Assembly: GCA_017379255.1 (NCBI GenBank)
Contig: JAFNWZ010000282.1
Coordinates: forward strand, 1 to 5,699
Direction of reading: 5' to 3'
Source of the DNA: Akkermansia sp.
GTDB lineage: Bacteria > Verrucomicrobiota > Verrucomicrobiia > Verrucomicrobiales > Akkermansiaceae
DNA length: 5,699 nucleotides
Both the position numbers and the translations under genes were made by a program. Each line of letters begins with the position of its first letter. Position 1 is the stretch's first letter. Below are positions 5,502 through 5,699 of the stretch, piece after piece. The notes beneath the pieces are model-generated. The model was not told the origin of the DNA and did no database searches. It saw nothing but the letters and a program-made list of their open reading frames with translations.

Positions 5502-5699
5502 TTAACAACATCTCTTAACACGTGCATCAATGAGCATATTCGCAATTGAAGTGTAGCCGCTGTGCTTTGCTGCGAATAGAGGATTACCCTTATTGATATC
5601 AACACCTGGTATCGAAAGCAATAGTTTAACAATCTCTACATAACCTCTCGTTACAGCAAGATAGAGTGGAGTAAAATCGTATTCATCTGCTATATTAAC
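5502..5699 (-). CDS. ankyrin-repeat protein, C-terminal end (cut by window edge)
   Basis: The frame enters from the right edge and gives 65 residues before TAA. It contains one nearly complete ankyrin repeat (residues 2-38 of the fragment: DFTPLYLAVTRGYVEIVKLL, then LSIPGVDIN) and a final shortened repeat (NPLFAAKHSGYTSIANMLID, then ARVKRCC). The TPLxxAxxxGxxEIVKLLL pattern is diagnostic for ankyrin repeats, which mediate protein-protein contacts. The partner and location are unknown because the N-terminus is missing. The last repeat lacks about half a dozen residues of the usual beta-turn between 'DIN' and 'PL', as if an internal segment were deleted. The fragment is about 38% GC by hand count, far below its neighbours, which suggests separate ancestry or relaxed composition. 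The protein ends in two cysteines. Confidence 0.85.
   Translation of the reverse strand, partial: VNIADEYDFTPLYLAVTRGYVEIVKLLLSIPGVDINKGNPLFAAKHSGYTSIANMLIDARVKRCC

Noticed and set aside
5445..5549. 34-residue plus-strand frame (MYYIALFITNRV...)
   Set aside because: It is partly antisense to the ankyrin gene, has no Shine-Dalgarno and no homology I recognise; the AT-rich composition explains it.
5450..5632. 60-codon minus-strand frame at the right end
   Set aside because: It overlaps the ankyrin frame out of phase. The ankyrin frame gives diagnostic repeats and this one gives nothing recognisable.

Overview
The window holds six protein genes, two of them cut by the window edges. The host is most likely a Gram-negative bacterium with a moderately GC-rich genome: it has a lipobox protein with the +2 residue expected for outer-membrane sorting, and an alanine racemase for peptidoglycan synthesis. 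The long-form RecQ, a PhoR-type kinase with an atypical N-box, and an ankyrin-repeat protein with 'PGVDIN' linkers would fit Verrucomicrobiota (Akkermansia-like). That is an impression from sequence style only, and I hold it loosely.

Layout, left to right. (1) Minus strand, 1-1857: alanine racemase (alr), then a small lipoprotein of unknown function, then the start of an EamA/DMT-type membrane transporter that runs off the left edge. The three genes are codirectional with gaps of 72 and 33 bp and may form an operon, although a promoter-like sequence also precedes the lipoprotein. (2) 1858-1977: a 120 bp divergent promoter region with opposed sigma70-like promoters for alr and for a sensor kinase. 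(3) Plus strand, 1978-3222: a membrane-anchored PAS histidine kinase of the PhoR class, with no response regulator in view. (4) Minus strand, 3143-5296: a complete 717-residue RecQ DNA helicase, convergent with the kinase and overlapping its 3' end by 80 bp. (5) 5297-5501: an intergenic stretch that becomes AT-rich from about 5360. (6) Minus strand, 5502-5699: the C-terminal end of an ankyrin-repeat protein entering from the right edge. By hand count it is about 38% GC, against about 65% in a sampled part of recQ.

There is no obvious joint pathway. Alr supplies D-alanine for cell-wall synthesis, the lipoprotein and transporter are envelope proteins, the kinase is a signal transducer, and RecQ acts in recombinational repair. 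I found no RNA genes, CRISPR arrays, insertion sequences or phage genes. The observations I rate highest are promoter-like -10 elements lying only 6-16 bp from the chosen start codons of four genes (very short or absent 5' leaders), the AT-rich ankyrin segment beside GC-rich core genes, the 80 bp tail-to-tail overlap, and substitutions at two normally conserved active-site-region positions of Alr. I see no convincing new multi-gene system.
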